Positions 1-8,255 are shown, counted from the first letter of the stretch. The stretch: 64,000 nucleotides of DNA from an uncultured Flavobacteriaceae bacterium (GCA_947494825.1 CANLWN010000005.1:480266-544265); one strand, 5' to 3'. Numbers and translations: made by a program. The notes: generated by a model from the letters alone, not told the origin.

Positions 1-105
1 CTTGAAAAAGTCCAAGGTGGGGGTCAAGGTGACTGCCATGGTTTTTGGGGCCAAGCTCATAAGTTAGCTTTGCAGATAGCTGAAGCCATGAATGCTTACC
101 ATTAA
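1..105 (+). CDS. C-terminal end of a small GG-motif peptide (possible bacteriocin-type precursor), partial
   Basis: The reading frame is open from the window edge and stops with TAA at 103-105, giving 34 residues. It contains LEKVQGGG followed by a short tail with one Cys (GDCHGFWGQ) and an amphipathic end. The segment before the glycines resembles the end of a double-glycine leader, as found in many Bacteroidota bacteriocin-like and RiPP precursors. In those families a C39-peptidase transporter cuts after GG. The start, full length and any transporter lie outside the window, so this is inference from a short motif. The next gene is a CPBP-family membrane protein, a family that includes bacteriocin immunity proteins. 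A terminator follows directly. It could equally be the end of an unrelated protein. Confidence 0.45.
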   Translation, partial: LEKVQGGGQGDCHGFWGQAHKLALQIAEAMNAYH

Positions 106-141
106 TCAAAATAATTCAAATTGTTTTGATTTTATTAAAAT

Positions 142-180
142 AAAGACTGTCTTGGTTAAATAGGCAGTCTTTCTGTTTTT
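142..180 (+). terminator. Rho-independent terminator after the GG-motif peptide gene
   Basis: An 8-bp perfect stem, AAAGACTG (142-149) with CAGTCTTT (165-172), is followed by TCTGTTTTT. It starts 36 bases after the stop codon of the partial peptide gene and separates it from the CPBP gene. Confidence 0.8.
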
Positions 181-224
181 GGCTACAAATCTTGAAATTC
201 ATAAATGACAACTTTTCTAAAGTT

Positions 225-232
225 TACTTTTG
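225..232 (+). promoter_or_regulatory. Candidate -7 promoter box for the CPBP gene
   Basis: TACTTTTG matches the Bacteroidota housekeeping -7 box TAnnTTTG exactly. No clear -33 TTTG sits at the usual spacing. Transcription would start near 238 and leave a leader of about 85 nt. Confidence 0.45.
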
Positions 233-259
233 ATAATCTTCTTAGAAAATTTCATTGAC

Positions 260-312
260 GTGTTTTTAGAAACACCTAACTGTAGCCTTCCCTAAAAAGG
301 GTAAGACTACAG
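260..312 (+). other. Structured leader upstream of the CPBP gene: two hairpins
   Basis: The first hairpin is GTGTTT (260-265), loop TTAG, AAACAC (270-275). The second is imperfect: CTGTAG (280-285) pairs with CTACAG (307-312), with further pairing of CTT/AAG and CCT/AGG inside. The right arm is then partly repeated (TAAGACTAC twice, ending just before the start codon). The sequence shows the pairing potential; a regulatory role is inference. Confidence 0.4.
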
Positions 313-323
313 TAAGACTACAC

Positions 324-1040
324 ATGAGGGTTAATAGTTTTGTCGGAAAACTGAAAGATGTTTTAAAATATTTGGGGAATCCACAATACAACTTTAATGA
401 AGAAATAAAAACTAAAGACAAATTCCGGGATATTTTCGTCCTATACATTTTTGATTTCTTAATAGTGATTGTTCTAAGCGTTCTAATTCGACAATTTTTA
501 GAAGTTGAAAGTTCAGGACTTACAGGAATGAAGAATGAGTTCAACCCATTAGAAATACTACTATTTGGTATTACTTTTGTGCCAATTTTTGAAGAATTAG
601 TCTTTAGGTTGTGGTTAGTTTTCAAGCCGTTGTACTTGGGTATTTCCATTACACTTTTTTCATATTTAGTTCTTTCCAAGGTCTTTTACCAAACAGGAAT
701 TATAAATATCAGAGACGGATTAACAGTGAGACTATCTATTGCTGTGTCGGTCGGTCTTATTTTTTATTTCGTTGCAAGAAGTTTTTCTGACCATATCAGA
801 CCACTTTGGGGAAAAAAATTTAGATGGGTGTATTATTTCTCTGTCCTACTTTTTGGACTGATGCATATGTTTAATTATGATACTTCACATGATATACTAT
901 TACTTCCAATTTTAACCCTACCGCAAATGATAGGAGGTATATTTAATGGATACGTCCGAGTAAAGTATGGTTTTTTTTATGGTGTCTTTCTACATTCAAT
1001 TTATAATTTACTCCCAATGTTGGGTACTGTTTTACTATAA
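324..1040 (+). CDS. CPBP family intramembrane glutamic/metal-type protease
   Basis: This 238-residue protein has about six hydrophobic segments. It carries the CPBP (Abi, CAAX-protease-like) signature: EExxxR at E90, E91 and R95, a conserved His at H181 (FGLMHMFN) and a last His at H224 (FLHSIYN). In this family these residues form the active site in the membrane; roles include prenyl-protein processing and self-immunity to bacteriocins. Which role applies here is not shown. The GG-motif peptide ends about 220 bases upstream on the same strand, which makes immunity a fair guess. The gene is more AT-rich than the genes after 2 kb. The lipoprotein gene downstream starts 83 bases after the stop. 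Confidence 0.85.
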   Translation: MRVNSFVGKLKDVLKYLGNPQYNFNEEIKTKDKFRDIFVLYIFDFLIVIVLSVLIRQFLEVESSGLTGMKNEFNPLEILLFGITFVPIFEELVFRLWLVFKPLYLGISITLFSYLVLSKVFYQTGIINIRDGLTVRLSIAVSVGLIFYFVARSFSDHIRPLWGKKFRWVYYFSVLLFGLMHMFNYDTSHDILLLPILTLPQMIGGIFNGYVRVKYGFFYGVFLHSIYNLLPMLGTVLL

Positions 1041-1123
1041 AAGTGGAATTTCACATTAAAAACTTTAATTCCATTTTACTTCTAATTCAAATAGCAAACG
1101 AAAATTATTTAAAGAACCAAACC

Positions 1124-1966
1124 TTGAAACAACAAACTAAGATTATCCTCATTATGCTACTTGCTATTGTAATAGGATGTGACAAGAAACCACAAACCCA
1201 AAAAAGGATTACAGAAAAAACTCAAATCGCATATTTAGCTGATAAGAAAAAACAGGAAGAAATCATAAAAGAACATTTAAATAACGGTGCCTGGAAACAC
1301 CAATTATATTCGAGAGAATGGCAGGAAGAAATTGACTTGGGTTTAGCGAAAGATTCTACTATTGCCTATTTATGGCAACAGAAAGCAATGCCTTTGTTTA
1401 AACAAGGGAAATATGAAATTGGGATGGGTTATCTCAATAAAGCAATTAAATATGATAGGCAAAAATGGCAGGATTATAGAGCATTCATAAAATGTATTTT
1501 TATTAACACGTACCGTGAAGCCATAAAAGACTTTGAAGACTGTAAAGCTAGATTTGGGAATGGATATGTAATGGATCATTCATATAATTTTTATATCGGA
1601 CTTTCCTACTTACAACTTAATGAGTTCAAAAAAGCTGAAAGAATATTCGAATCTGATTTTGATTTGACCATAAAAAATAATGGTAAAGGCTGGCTCCACC
1701 ATTTAGATTTGTTCTACTATGGAATAAGCAAGTATGAACAGAAGAAATATCATGAGGCTATTGAACTTTTTGATTTAGCGCTTGGAATTTATCCTAACTT
1801 TTCCGAAGTCCAAATTTTTAAAGCTGACTGTCTTCGACGTCTTGGAAATTCAGAAGAAGCCAATGAACTACAAATCTTGGGTGAAATAAATGGTAGAAAG
1901 GGAAATACCATAAACGAAGACAATAGTCTCTACGAGAGATACCCTTATCAAATTAGATGGAAGTAG
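1124..1966 (+). CDS. TPR-containing lipoprotein
   Basis: The open frame begins further upstream (GTG at 1043), but that start puts about 27 polar residues before the signal sequence. The TTG at 1124 gives MKQQTKIILIMLLAIVIGC, a normal lipoprotein signal peptide with the lipobox Cys at residue 19, so I place the start there (280 residues). The body has tetratricopeptide-like helical pairs: residues with the pattern LFKQGKYEIGMGYLNKAI, later YLQLNEFKKAERIF and YEQKKYHEAIELFDLAL. TPRs mediate protein contacts, so a periplasmic or outer-membrane scaffold is likely. The partner is unknown. Base composition is AT-rich like the CPBP gene before it. Confidence 0.65.
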   Translation: MKQQTKIILIMLLAIVIGCDKKPQTQKRITEKTQIAYLADKKKQEEIIKEHLNNGAWKHQLYSREWQEEIDLGLAKDSTIAYLWQQKAMPLFKQGKYEIGMGYLNKAIKYDRQKWQDYRAFIKCIFINTYREAIKDFEDCKARFGNGYVMDHSYNFYIGLSYLQLNEFKKAERIFESDFDLTIKNNGKGWLHHLDLFYYGISKYEQKKYHEAIELFDLALGIYPNFSEVQIFKADCLRRLGNSEEANELQILGEINGRKGNTINEDNSLYERYPYQIRWK

Positions 1967-2073
1967 AAACATTTTCCATGGACTATTGCCAGTGTATATG
2001 TAGACCAGGTTAATTTTTTACTATACTCATAACGAATGCTTTGCTAAACTTGTCGCTTAAAACCGAACAACTT

Positions 2074-2484
2074 ATGGATCTAGCAACAGCATTTACAAAC
2101 ATCAATTGGTTATCCGTGGCCCTGGCCACTATTTCGTCCTTTTTTCTGGGCGGACTATGGTACGGTCCCCTCTTTGGAAAAATATGGATGAAGGAATTTG
2201 GCTTCACGGAAGAAAAATTAAAACAACGAAGTGTCTCCAAAACTTTTGGTGTGGCGATTGTCCTAGCCTTTATTGCCGCCTTAATACTGGACATGTTCAT
2301 TGGTCCGGAAAGCGATACCCTATTTGGCACCTTGGCCGGATTCTTTGCGGGACTGGGTTGGGTAGCGACCTTTGTGGGCATATTGTACGTCTTTGAAATG
2401 CAAACGCTCAGGGCCTATTTGGTCAACGCGGGCTATTGCGTGGTATCATTAACCATCATGGGGGCCGTTCTTGGGGCTATGTAA
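2074..2484 (+). CDS. DUF1761 family membrane protein
   Basis: The protein has 136 residues and four hydrophobic segments. The start at 2074 gives MDLATAFTNINWLSVALAT; an upstream TTG at 2041 would add a polar tail with no purpose. The motif FLGGLWYGPLFGKIWMKE near residues 23-40 is typical of the DUF1761 family, whose function is unknown. The next gene begins 12 bases downstream on the same strand, so the two are probably cotranscribed. Base composition here changes to the higher GC of the rest of the window. Confidence 0.75.
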   Translation: MDLATAFTNINWLSVALATISSFFLGGLWYGPLFGKIWMKEFGFTEEKLKQRSVSKTFGVAIVLAFIAALILDMFIGPESDTLFGTLAGFFAGLGWVATFVGILYVFEMQTLRAYLVNAGYCVVSLTIMGAVLGAM

Positions 2485-2495
2485 AATCATATGTA

Positions 2496-3026
2496 ATGGA
2501 AAAAGGACTATTGGAGAAAACAGGAAAGCCCCTTGATCATTGGATCAAAGTGGTAAAGGCCAGTAAGATTGAGAAACACAGGGAGATTATCGATTTTTTA
2601 AAGTCCCAACACGGTTTCACCTACGGCTACGCCAATTTTGTGGCCCTTAAATCAAAAAAAACGGATGCCGCTTCCCAGGATGCCGCAGATTTGTTGAACA
2701 ATCAATACACGGGAAAGGAAGACCTCAAACCCATTTACGAAAAGTTGTTGTCCAGCATAAACACCCTGGGCAAGGATATTTCCAGGGTACCCAAAAAGGA
2801 TAGTGTAAGCATTATTAGAAAAAAACAGTTCGCCCTGATAAAACCGGCGACCAAAACCCGGATCGACCTGGGCCTTAAACTCCGTGGAAAACCCATAACC
2901 GGTAGGCTGGAAAATTCGGGTCCCTTTGGGAGCATGTGCACCCATAGGGTACGGCTCACGACGGTATCTGAAGTAGACCAGGAGCTTCTGGAATGGTTGA
3001 AGGAAGCCTATGAAGGGGCAGCTTAG
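2496..3026 (+). CDS. DUF4287 / DUF5655 domain protein
   Basis: The 176-residue soluble protein starts at the ATG at 2496; the frame is open upstream but overlaps the DUF1761 gene. The N-terminal part (GKPLDHWIKVVKA, then HGFTYGYANFVAL) matches the DUF4287 pattern. The C-terminal half (KKQFALIKPATKTRIDLGL, later THRVRL) fits the DUF5655 domain that often follows it. No enzymatic activity is established for either. The gene ends 3 bases from the convergent rimO gene and no terminator hairpin is visible between them. Confidence 0.7.
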   Translation: MEKGLLEKTGKPLDHWIKVVKASKIEKHREIIDFLKSQHGFTYGYANFVALKSKKTDAASQDAADLLNNQYTGKEDLKPIYEKLLSSINTLGKDISRVPKKDSVSIIRKKQFALIKPATKTRIDLGLKLRGKPITGRLENSGPFGSMCTHRVRLTTVSEVDQELLEWLKEAYEGAA

Positions 3027-3029
3027 GAA

Positions 3030-4331
3030 CTATGCGGGCACGGCGTACAAATCAAAATCGGACGCTTCGGTAATCTTTAGGTCCACAAAATCGCCCTGCT
3101 TTAGATAATACTGCGTGGCATCCACCAAAACCTCATTGTCCACATCGGGGGAATCAAATTCGGTACGTCCTATAAAATGGTTCCCCTCTTTTCGGTCAAT
3201 GATGCAACGAAAAGTCTTGTCCACTTTCTCTTGGTTCAGCTCCCAGGAAATCTGGGACTGTAGTTCCATAATTTCGTTGGCACGCCGCTGTTTGGTCTCC
3301 TCGGGCACATCGTCCTCCAAATTGTAGGCATGGGTATTTTCCTCATGACTATACGTAAAACAGCCCAGGCGTTCAAAACGCATGTCCCCTACCCATTGCT
3401 TTAAGGTCTTGAAATCTTCTTCGGTCTCTCCGGGGTAGCCCACAATCAAGGTAGTTCTAATGGTCATACCCGGTACCGCTTGTCGAAACTCCTGAAGTAA
3501 TTTGGTCGTTTTTTCCTGGGTGGTACCCCGTTTCATGCTCTTCAGAATCGAATCGGAAATGTGTTGTAAGGGGATATCGATATAATTACAAATCTTGGGT
3601 TCCGAGCGCATCACCTGTAGCACATCCATGGGAAAGCCCGTAGGAAAGGCATAATGCAACCGAATCCAATCTATACCTTCTACCTGTACCAAGGCCTGAA
3701 GTAGCTCGGCCAGGTTCCTCTTTTGATACAGGTCCAGTCCATAGTAGGTAAGGTCCTGTGCAATCAAAATCAGTTCCTTTACCCCCTTGATCGCCAGTTT
3801 TTCCGCCTCTACGATCAGTTCTTCGATGGGCTTGCTCCTGTGTTTTCCCCTCATTATGGGAATAGCACAAAAAGAGCAGGGCCTGTCACAGCCTTCCGCT
3901 ATTTTAAGATAGGCATAGTTCTTTGGAGTGGTAGTCAAACGCTCCCCGACCAGTTCGTGTTTGTAGTCGGCCCCCAGAGCCCGTAACAAATTGGGTAATT
4001 CGCTGGTCCCGAAATATTCATCCACATCGGGGATCTCCTTTTGAAGATCTGGTTTGTAGCGTTCACTGAGGCAGCCGGTAACAAAAACCTTGTCCACTTC
4101 ACCAGCCTCCTTTTTTTGAACGTACTCCAGTATCGTATTGACACTCTCCTCCTTGGCATTGGCAATAAATCCACAGGTGTTGATCACCACCACATTGCCT
4201 TCCTGCTCATGTACCACTTCTTTGTTATTGGCCCGTAGCTGCCCCATCAGTACTTCGGAATCGTACACGTTTTTAGAGCAACCCAGGGTAACCACGTTGA
4301 TGGTATTCTTTTTTAATGATTTTGTCCGCAT
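3030..4331 (-). CDS. rimO: Ribosomal protein S12 methylthiotransferase RimO
   Basis: RimO is a radical-SAM enzyme that adds a methylthio group to an aspartate of ribosomal protein S12. The N-terminal MTTase domain has VTLGCSKN and two further cluster cysteines (NTCGF, VTGCL). The radical-SAM motif is CDRPCSFCAIP. The C-terminal TRAM domain follows (IDRKEGNHFIGRTEFDSPDV). LGCSKNxxDSE separates RimO from MiaB. I use the ATG at 4331 (433 residues). A TTG 21 bases further upstream overlaps a TATTTTTG promoter box and cannot be the start of a transcript made from it. Confidence 0.95.
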   Translation of the reverse strand: MRTKSLKKNTINVVTLGCSKNVYDSEVLMGQLRANNKEVVHEQEGNVVVINTCGFIANAKEESVNTILEYVQKKEAGEVDKVFVTGCLSERYKPDLQKEIPDVDEYFGTSELPNLLRALGADYKHELVGERLTTTPKNYAYLKIAEGCDRPCSFCAIPIMRGKHRSKPIEELIVEAEKLAIKGVKELILIAQDLTYYGLDLYQKRNLAELLQALVQVEGIDWIRLHYAFPTGFPMDVLQVMRSEPKICNYIDIPLQHISDSILKSMKRGTTQEKTTKLLQEFRQAVPGMTIRTTLIVGYPGETEEDFKTLKQWVGDMRFERLGCFTYSHEENTHAYNLEDDVPEETKQRRANEIMELQSQISWELNQEKVDKTFRCIIDRKEGNHFIGRTEFDSPDVDNEVLVDATQYYLKQGDFVDLKITEASDFDLYAVPA

Positions 4332-4349
4332 CTTACGAATTATGGAGTG

Positions 4350-4357
4350 CAAAAATA
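4350..4357 (-). promoter_or_regulatory. -7 promoter box of rimO
   Basis: On the minus strand TATTTTTG is followed by CAC, an exact match to TAnnTTTG in the TAnnTTTGCA form seen before several genes here. It lies 18 nt upstream of the ATG at 4331. Confidence 0.6.
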
Positions 4358-4478
4358 CAACAAGGTCACGGAAGAAGCCCCTTTTGGAACCATTTCTTTG
4401 ATTTTTAACGCATAGCCCCTATCCCCAAAGCTTTGTTACCATGAAATCCCGATCATACAGCCCTGCCATACGGCAATC

Positions 4479-6155
4479 TTACTGATATCCCGGGGGCATT
4501 TTGCGCGCTTTGGTCGCCTGTTCAAAGGCATGGCCCAAGCCCAGTAACGTTGACTCATACAACGTTTTTCCGATAAAGGTAAGACTGATCGGCTCCCCTG
4601 TGTCTTTATACCCCATGGGGACGGTTAACGCGGGATACTTGGCCACTGCCGCATAACCTGCATGGTAGTTATTGATGGATAGAATGGCGTCCAAATTGTG
4701 GGCATCCATTGCAGTGTCAAAGAAAGTTCTCCCGTTCGTTTCCAGTTTCTCCTTTATCCCTTGAAGCTGTTCCGCTGTGGTAGAGTCTGCCAAAATACCT
4801 TCAAATAGGGCTTGTCCGTATGGAATTCGAACGGTGGAATCCGCGGCATTGAAATCTACGGCATCGGCTATGGAACGTATTGTCACGGCCTCTTTACGCT
4901 TCACATGTCCTTGAAGGTATTGGGGCAGGTCGTTTTTCATATCAATGTTTAGAATGCTGATAAAACCGTCCATATTCACTTCCGGAGGTGTAAATTCGAT
5001 TACTTCCGCACCCGCCGCCTTAATTTTTTCAATGGTACTCCGGTAGATGGAGTCGGATTCGATCAAATTTTTAAAAGCTCCAAAACGCTTGCCCTTTAAA
5101 CTGTCGTCCCATGTCCTGCTAGCATAAAAACTGGTTCCCCATTTGGTCTCTATGGAAGCTTTGTCCTCGGCATCATATCCAAATAGGGCATCTAATAGTA
5201 TAGCGTTGTCCACGACATTTTTGGTCATGGGCCCGGGCGTGTCCAAGGTACTGGAAATAGGCACAATGCCCGATCTGCTCAGCAGACCGATGGTAGGTTT
5301 AAGCCCTACCACGGAATTTTGGCTCGAGGGGGACAAAATGGATCCCGAAGTTTCTGTGCCTACCGCGGCTACGGCATAATTGGCGGCAACGGAGGTGCCA
5401 CTTCCCGAACTAGATCCCCCCGTCTCAAAAACACGCCTGCCGTAGGGGTTCAGCGTCTGTCCGCCAACGGCGCTATAGCCCACCGGACAGCCGGAGCACA
5501 GAAAATAGGCCCACTCGCTGAGATTTACCTTGCCCAGGATCAAAGCGCCATTTTTCTTCAGTTGTTGTACGATGAACGCATCGTCCACCTCGTTTTCCCT
5601 TAGGGCGATGGCACCCGCCGTGGTTTTCATACCCTCGGTGTTGATATTGTCCTTGAGCAAAATGGGCATGCCATGAATAGAATGGCGATAGGCCGTAGGG
5701 GACTTTTTTAGGTCGGCATCCAACTGTTGCGCCTCCTTGACCACGTTTGGGTTTAGGGCGATAACGGTGTTGAGCGTAGTGGCATTGTCCAGTTCATAGT
5801 GATATATGCGATACAGGTAGAACAATACCAATTTTTCGTAGCTCAACGCTCCCTCGATGATATGCGTTTGGATAGTGGGAATATCCTGCTCCAAAATAAG
5901 CGGTTTCAAGGCTTCATAATCCTCCTTGGAAAACTGGCTCACCTCGTCATACAACGGACGGAAAACCTCATTCTTATCCAATACCTTGGACTGAATTAGC
6001 TTATAGCGCATGCGGCCAACCTCATGATCCTGATTGGCGGCCACCTCGGCGGAATCGTTGTAGGCTTCCCAAAGCACGATTTCCTCTTTGGCTTCCTTGT
6101 TTTCCTTGCAGGAAATGCTCAACAGCAATACGAATACAACAAAAAGTCTTTTCAT
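4479..6155 (-). CDS. Amidase-signature family lipoprotein
   Basis: This 558-residue protein has a lipoprotein signal peptide with lipobox LSISC (Cys16), so it is membrane-anchored outside the cytoplasm. The amidase-signature core carries the Ser-cisSer-Lys triad: K168 (LLKDN), S248 in GGSSSGSG and S272 in GTETSGSI. The family hydrolyses a wide range of amides. The signal peptide argues against GatA of the tRNA amidotransferase. Its start overlaps the stop of the DUF2911 gene by 4 bases (ATGA), so ftsY, the DUF2911 gene and this gene form one transcription unit. The natural substrate cannot be read from the sequence. Confidence 0.9.
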   Translation of the reverse strand: MKRLFVVFVLLLSISCKENKEAKEEIVLWEAYNDSAEVAANQDHEVGRMRYKLIQSKVLDKNEVFRPLYDEVSQFSKEDYEALKPLILEQDIPTIQTHIIEGALSYEKLVLFYLYRIYHYELDNATTLNTVIALNPNVVKEAQQLDADLKKSPTAYRHSIHGMPILLKDNINTEGMKTTAGAIALRENEVDDAFIVQQLKKNGALILGKVNLSEWAYFLCSGCPVGYSAVGGQTLNPYGRRVFETGGSSSGSGTSVAANYAVAAVGTETSGSILSPSSQNSVVGLKPTIGLLSRSGIVPISSTLDTPGPMTKNVVDNAILLDALFGYDAEDKASIETKWGTSFYASRTWDDSLKGKRFGAFKNLIESDSIYRSTIEKIKAAGAEVIEFTPPEVNMDGFISILNIDMKNDLPQYLQGHVKRKEAVTIRSIADAVDFNAADSTVRIPYGQALFEGILADSTTAEQLQGIKEKLETNGRTFFDTAMDAHNLDAILSINNYHAGYAAVAKYPALTVPMGYKDTGEPISLTFIGKTLYESTLLGLGHAFEQATKARKMPPGYQ

Positions 6156-7015
6156 TTTTTATCTTTTTTCAAATGGTTTTTCCAAAGTGTGATATTTTTT
6201 TGGTTCATGCGAACAAACTCGTCCTTCCCTTCCCCATTGGCAAGTGCCATGGACTTTTCGGCCGAGGCAATGGCCCCTTTGTAATCGTTCAGGGCCGCCT
6301 GTATTAAGGACCTTACCCTATAAAAATAGTAGGTATCCCCACCCAGTTCCAGGGCCTTGTTCACATAGCCCAATGCCCGGGAATACTCCATTTCCTGCTC
6401 CTGAAGGTAGCGGGCCGCCTCGTAATAGGTCTGTGCGGTTGGGTGCTTTTCCAGTTTGTCGCTGATTTCTTTCAACATTATGCTATGGGTATCCATCTGT
6501 ATCGGTATCCGTATCCTGGTGTTTTCCCAGGTCCATAGCATGTTGACGGTATTGTGGGTAATGTCCTCAAAGCTGATCAGGAAATTTTCCTGCGGATACG
6601 GGATGCTTTCGGGCACCACCTCAAACCGAAAGGCATCTTCCTTTGGGTCATAGGCAGTTCTTCCATCACCCCAATGGCCGGTATTCGTATGAAAGACTAC
6701 TTCCCAGGAATCCACATTCGGAAAAGCGTAGAGCGCATAGGTCCCTTTGGGCAAAACGTTGTCCATCACGGTCACCTTGGTATCTACTGTAAATTTGGTG
6801 GAGGCATTGGCCCCTACCCGCCAAATGCGTCCATAAGGCACCAGGTCCCCGAAGATGGTACGCCCGCGCATTGCAGGCCTGGAATATTCAACGGTAAGCG
6901 TGGAAAGGCCCACTTCCTGGAGCACTTTGGAGTACGGACTCGCTTTGGGGTGCGTTAACTGTGCCCAGGATATGGACAGGGTCAAAACGAACGCTATGGT
7001 CCAGGCTATCTTCAA
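6152..7015 (-). CDS. Secreted DUF2911 protein with C-terminal helical repeats
   Basis: A signal peptide (about residues 1-18, ending SWAQ) precedes a DUF2911 domain at roughly 20-155, recognised by YSRPAMRGRTIFGDLVPYG, RVGANASTKF and KGTYALYAFP. The last 110 residues look like TPR-like helices (YYEAARYLQEQEMEYSRAL, ALNDYKGAIASAEKSM). Function is unknown; the family is common in Bacteroidota. The stop and start codons overlap with both neighbours (4 bases each), which indicates translational coupling with ftsY upstream and the amidase downstream. Confidence 0.85.
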   Translation of the reverse strand: MKIAWTIAFVLTLSISWAQLTHPKASPYSKVLQEVGLSTLTVEYSRPAMRGRTIFGDLVPYGRIWRVGANASTKFTVDTKVTVMDNVLPKGTYALYAFPNVDSWEVVFHTNTGHWGDGRTAYDPKEDAFRFEVVPESIPYPQENFLISFEDITHNTVNMLWTWENTRIRIPIQMDTHSIMLKEISDKLEKHPTAQTYYEAARYLQEQEMEYSRALGYVNKALELGGDTYYFYRVRSLIQAALNDYKGAIASAEKSMALANGEGKDEFVRMNQKNITLWKNHLKKDKK

Positions 7016-7974
7016 TCCGTTGCGCTAAAAAAGGAATCCACGAACTCGTGCTTGTTAAAAACCTGTAGGTCATCAATGCCCTCGCCCACTCCAATATATT
7101 TTACGGGAATCTGAAATTGATCGGATATTCCAATGACTACGCCCCCTTTGGCCGTGCCATCCAGTTTGGTGACCGCCAGGGAGGTTACCTCCGTGGCTTT
7201 GGTGAATTGTTTTGCCTGTTCAAAGGCGTTTTGTCCGGTAGAACCATCCAGGACCAGTAGCACATCATTGGGCGTATCTGCCACTACCTTTTGCATGACG
7301 CGCTTTATCTTGGTCAGCTCGTTCATTAGGTTCACCTTGTTGTGAAGACGTCCTGCCGTATCTATTATCACCACATCGGCATCCTGGGTGAGGGCGGAGC
7401 TCAAGGTATCAAAGGCCACAGAAGCCGGATCGCTGCCCATTTTCTGTTTTACGATGGGAACATCCACGCGATCGGCCCAAATTTGCAGCTGGTCGATTGC
7501 TGCGGCCCGAAAGGTATCGGCCGCGCCCAACACCACCTTTAACCCCTGATTCTTAAATTGATGGGCCAGTTTCCCAATGGTCGTGGTCTTTCCTACCCCA
7601 TTGACACCGACCACCATGATTACATAGGGTTTTTTATCGGGTGGTACACTAAACTCAGCTTCTTCGCCTACATGGGTTTCCGAGAGAAGGCCGGCTATCT
7701 CTTCCCGTAAAATGGTGTTCAATTCGTCCGTACCCATATACTTGTCCTTGGAAACCCTGGCCTCAATACGATCTATGATTTTAAGGGTGGTATCTACCCC
7801 CACATCGGAAGACACCAGCACTTCTTCCAGATTGTCCAATACCTCATCATCTACCTTGGACTTTCCGGCGACGGCCTTGCTCAATTTGGAAAAAAAGCCG
7901 GTCTTGGTCTTCTCCAACCCCTTGTCCAAAGCCTCCTTTTTCTGGGAAGAAAATATCTTCTTGAATAAACTCAT
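7012..7974 (-). CDS. ftsY: Signal recognition particle receptor FtsY
   Basis: FtsY is the SRP receptor GTPase that docks translating ribosomes at the membrane. The protein has 320 residues: a short charged N-terminus, the helical N domain (about 25-105) and the G domain with P-loop GVNGVGKTT (123-131), DTFRAAA, DTAGR and TKLDGTAKGG. It lacks the long acidic A domain of E. coli FtsY, as is usual in Bacteroidota. A TATATTTG box lies 20-27 bases upstream of the start, and a terminator separates it from the ribosomal protein genes. Confidence 0.97.
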   Translation of the reverse strand: MSLFKKIFSSQKKEALDKGLEKTKTGFFSKLSKAVAGKSKVDDEVLDNLEEVLVSSDVGVDTTLKIIDRIEARVSKDKYMGTDELNTILREEIAGLLSETHVGEEAEFSVPPDKKPYVIMVVGVNGVGKTTTIGKLAHQFKNQGLKVVLGAADTFRAAAIDQLQIWADRVDVPIVKQKMGSDPASVAFDTLSSALTQDADVVIIDTAGRLHNKVNLMNELTKIKRVMQKVVADTPNDVLLVLDGSTGQNAFEQAKQFTKATEVTSLAVTKLDGTAKGGVVIGISDQFQIPVKYIGVGEGIDDLQVFNKHEFVDSFFSATD

Positions 7975-7993
7975 CTAGTAAAAATCTTTTCAC

Positions 7994-8001
7994 CAAATAT
8001 A
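7994..8001 (-). promoter_or_regulatory. -7 promoter box of ftsY
   Basis: TATATTTG on the minus strand is an exact TAnnTTTG match 19 nt before the ftsY ATG. No -33 TTTG is found at the normal distance. Confidence 0.5.
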
Positions 8002-8044
8002 TGAAATGAGCCCCAACAAAATTCAAAATCAAATGAAATAAAAA

Positions 8045-8069
8045 AGCTACTTTCTTTTGGAAAGTAGCT
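8045..8069 (-). terminator. Terminator of the rpmB-rpmG-DUF4295 operon
   Basis: A 10-bp perfect stem, AGCTACTTTC (8045-8054) with GAAAGTAGCT (8060-8069), has a 5-nt loop. On the minus strand it is followed by TTTTTTATTT, so it ends transcripts coming from the DUF4295 gene. Confidence 0.85.
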
Positions 8070-8096
8070 CTGCTCTATTTTGGTGAGTTTGTTAGT

Positions 8097-8249
8097 CTAT
8101 TTCTTTGCCAACCATTCGTTTACGAATTCTGGCGGCATAACAGATTCCACAAAAGTGTATGCTCCCGTTTTAGGGGATTTTACCATCTTAATGGCCTTGG
8201 TCAATCGTTTTGAACTGGATTGTAATGAGGCTACTGTCTTCTTTGCCAT
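8097..8249 (-). CDS. DUF4295 family small protein
   Basis: This 50-residue basic protein starts MAKKTVASLQ and ends EWLAKK. It has the pattern TKAIKMVKSPKTGAYTF, typical of the short DUF4295 family, which in Bacteroidota is found next to the genes for ribosomal proteins L33 and L28. That context suggests a ribosome-associated role, but none is established. The start codon is 6 bases downstream of the rpmG stop. A strong terminator follows within 30 bases. Confidence 0.85.
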   Translation of the reverse strand: MAKKTVASLQSSSKRLTKAIKMVKSPKTGAYTFVESVMPPEFVNEWLAKK

Positions 8250-8255
8250 GATTTC

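Noticed and set aside
4332..4352. TTG at 4352 as the rimO start
   Set aside because: It overlaps an exact TATTTTTG promoter box and adds residues not found before the RimO MTTase domain.
4479..6155. Amidase as GatA of the Asp/Glu-tRNA amidotransferase
   Set aside because: It has a lipoprotein signal peptide and no gatB or gatC neighbour.
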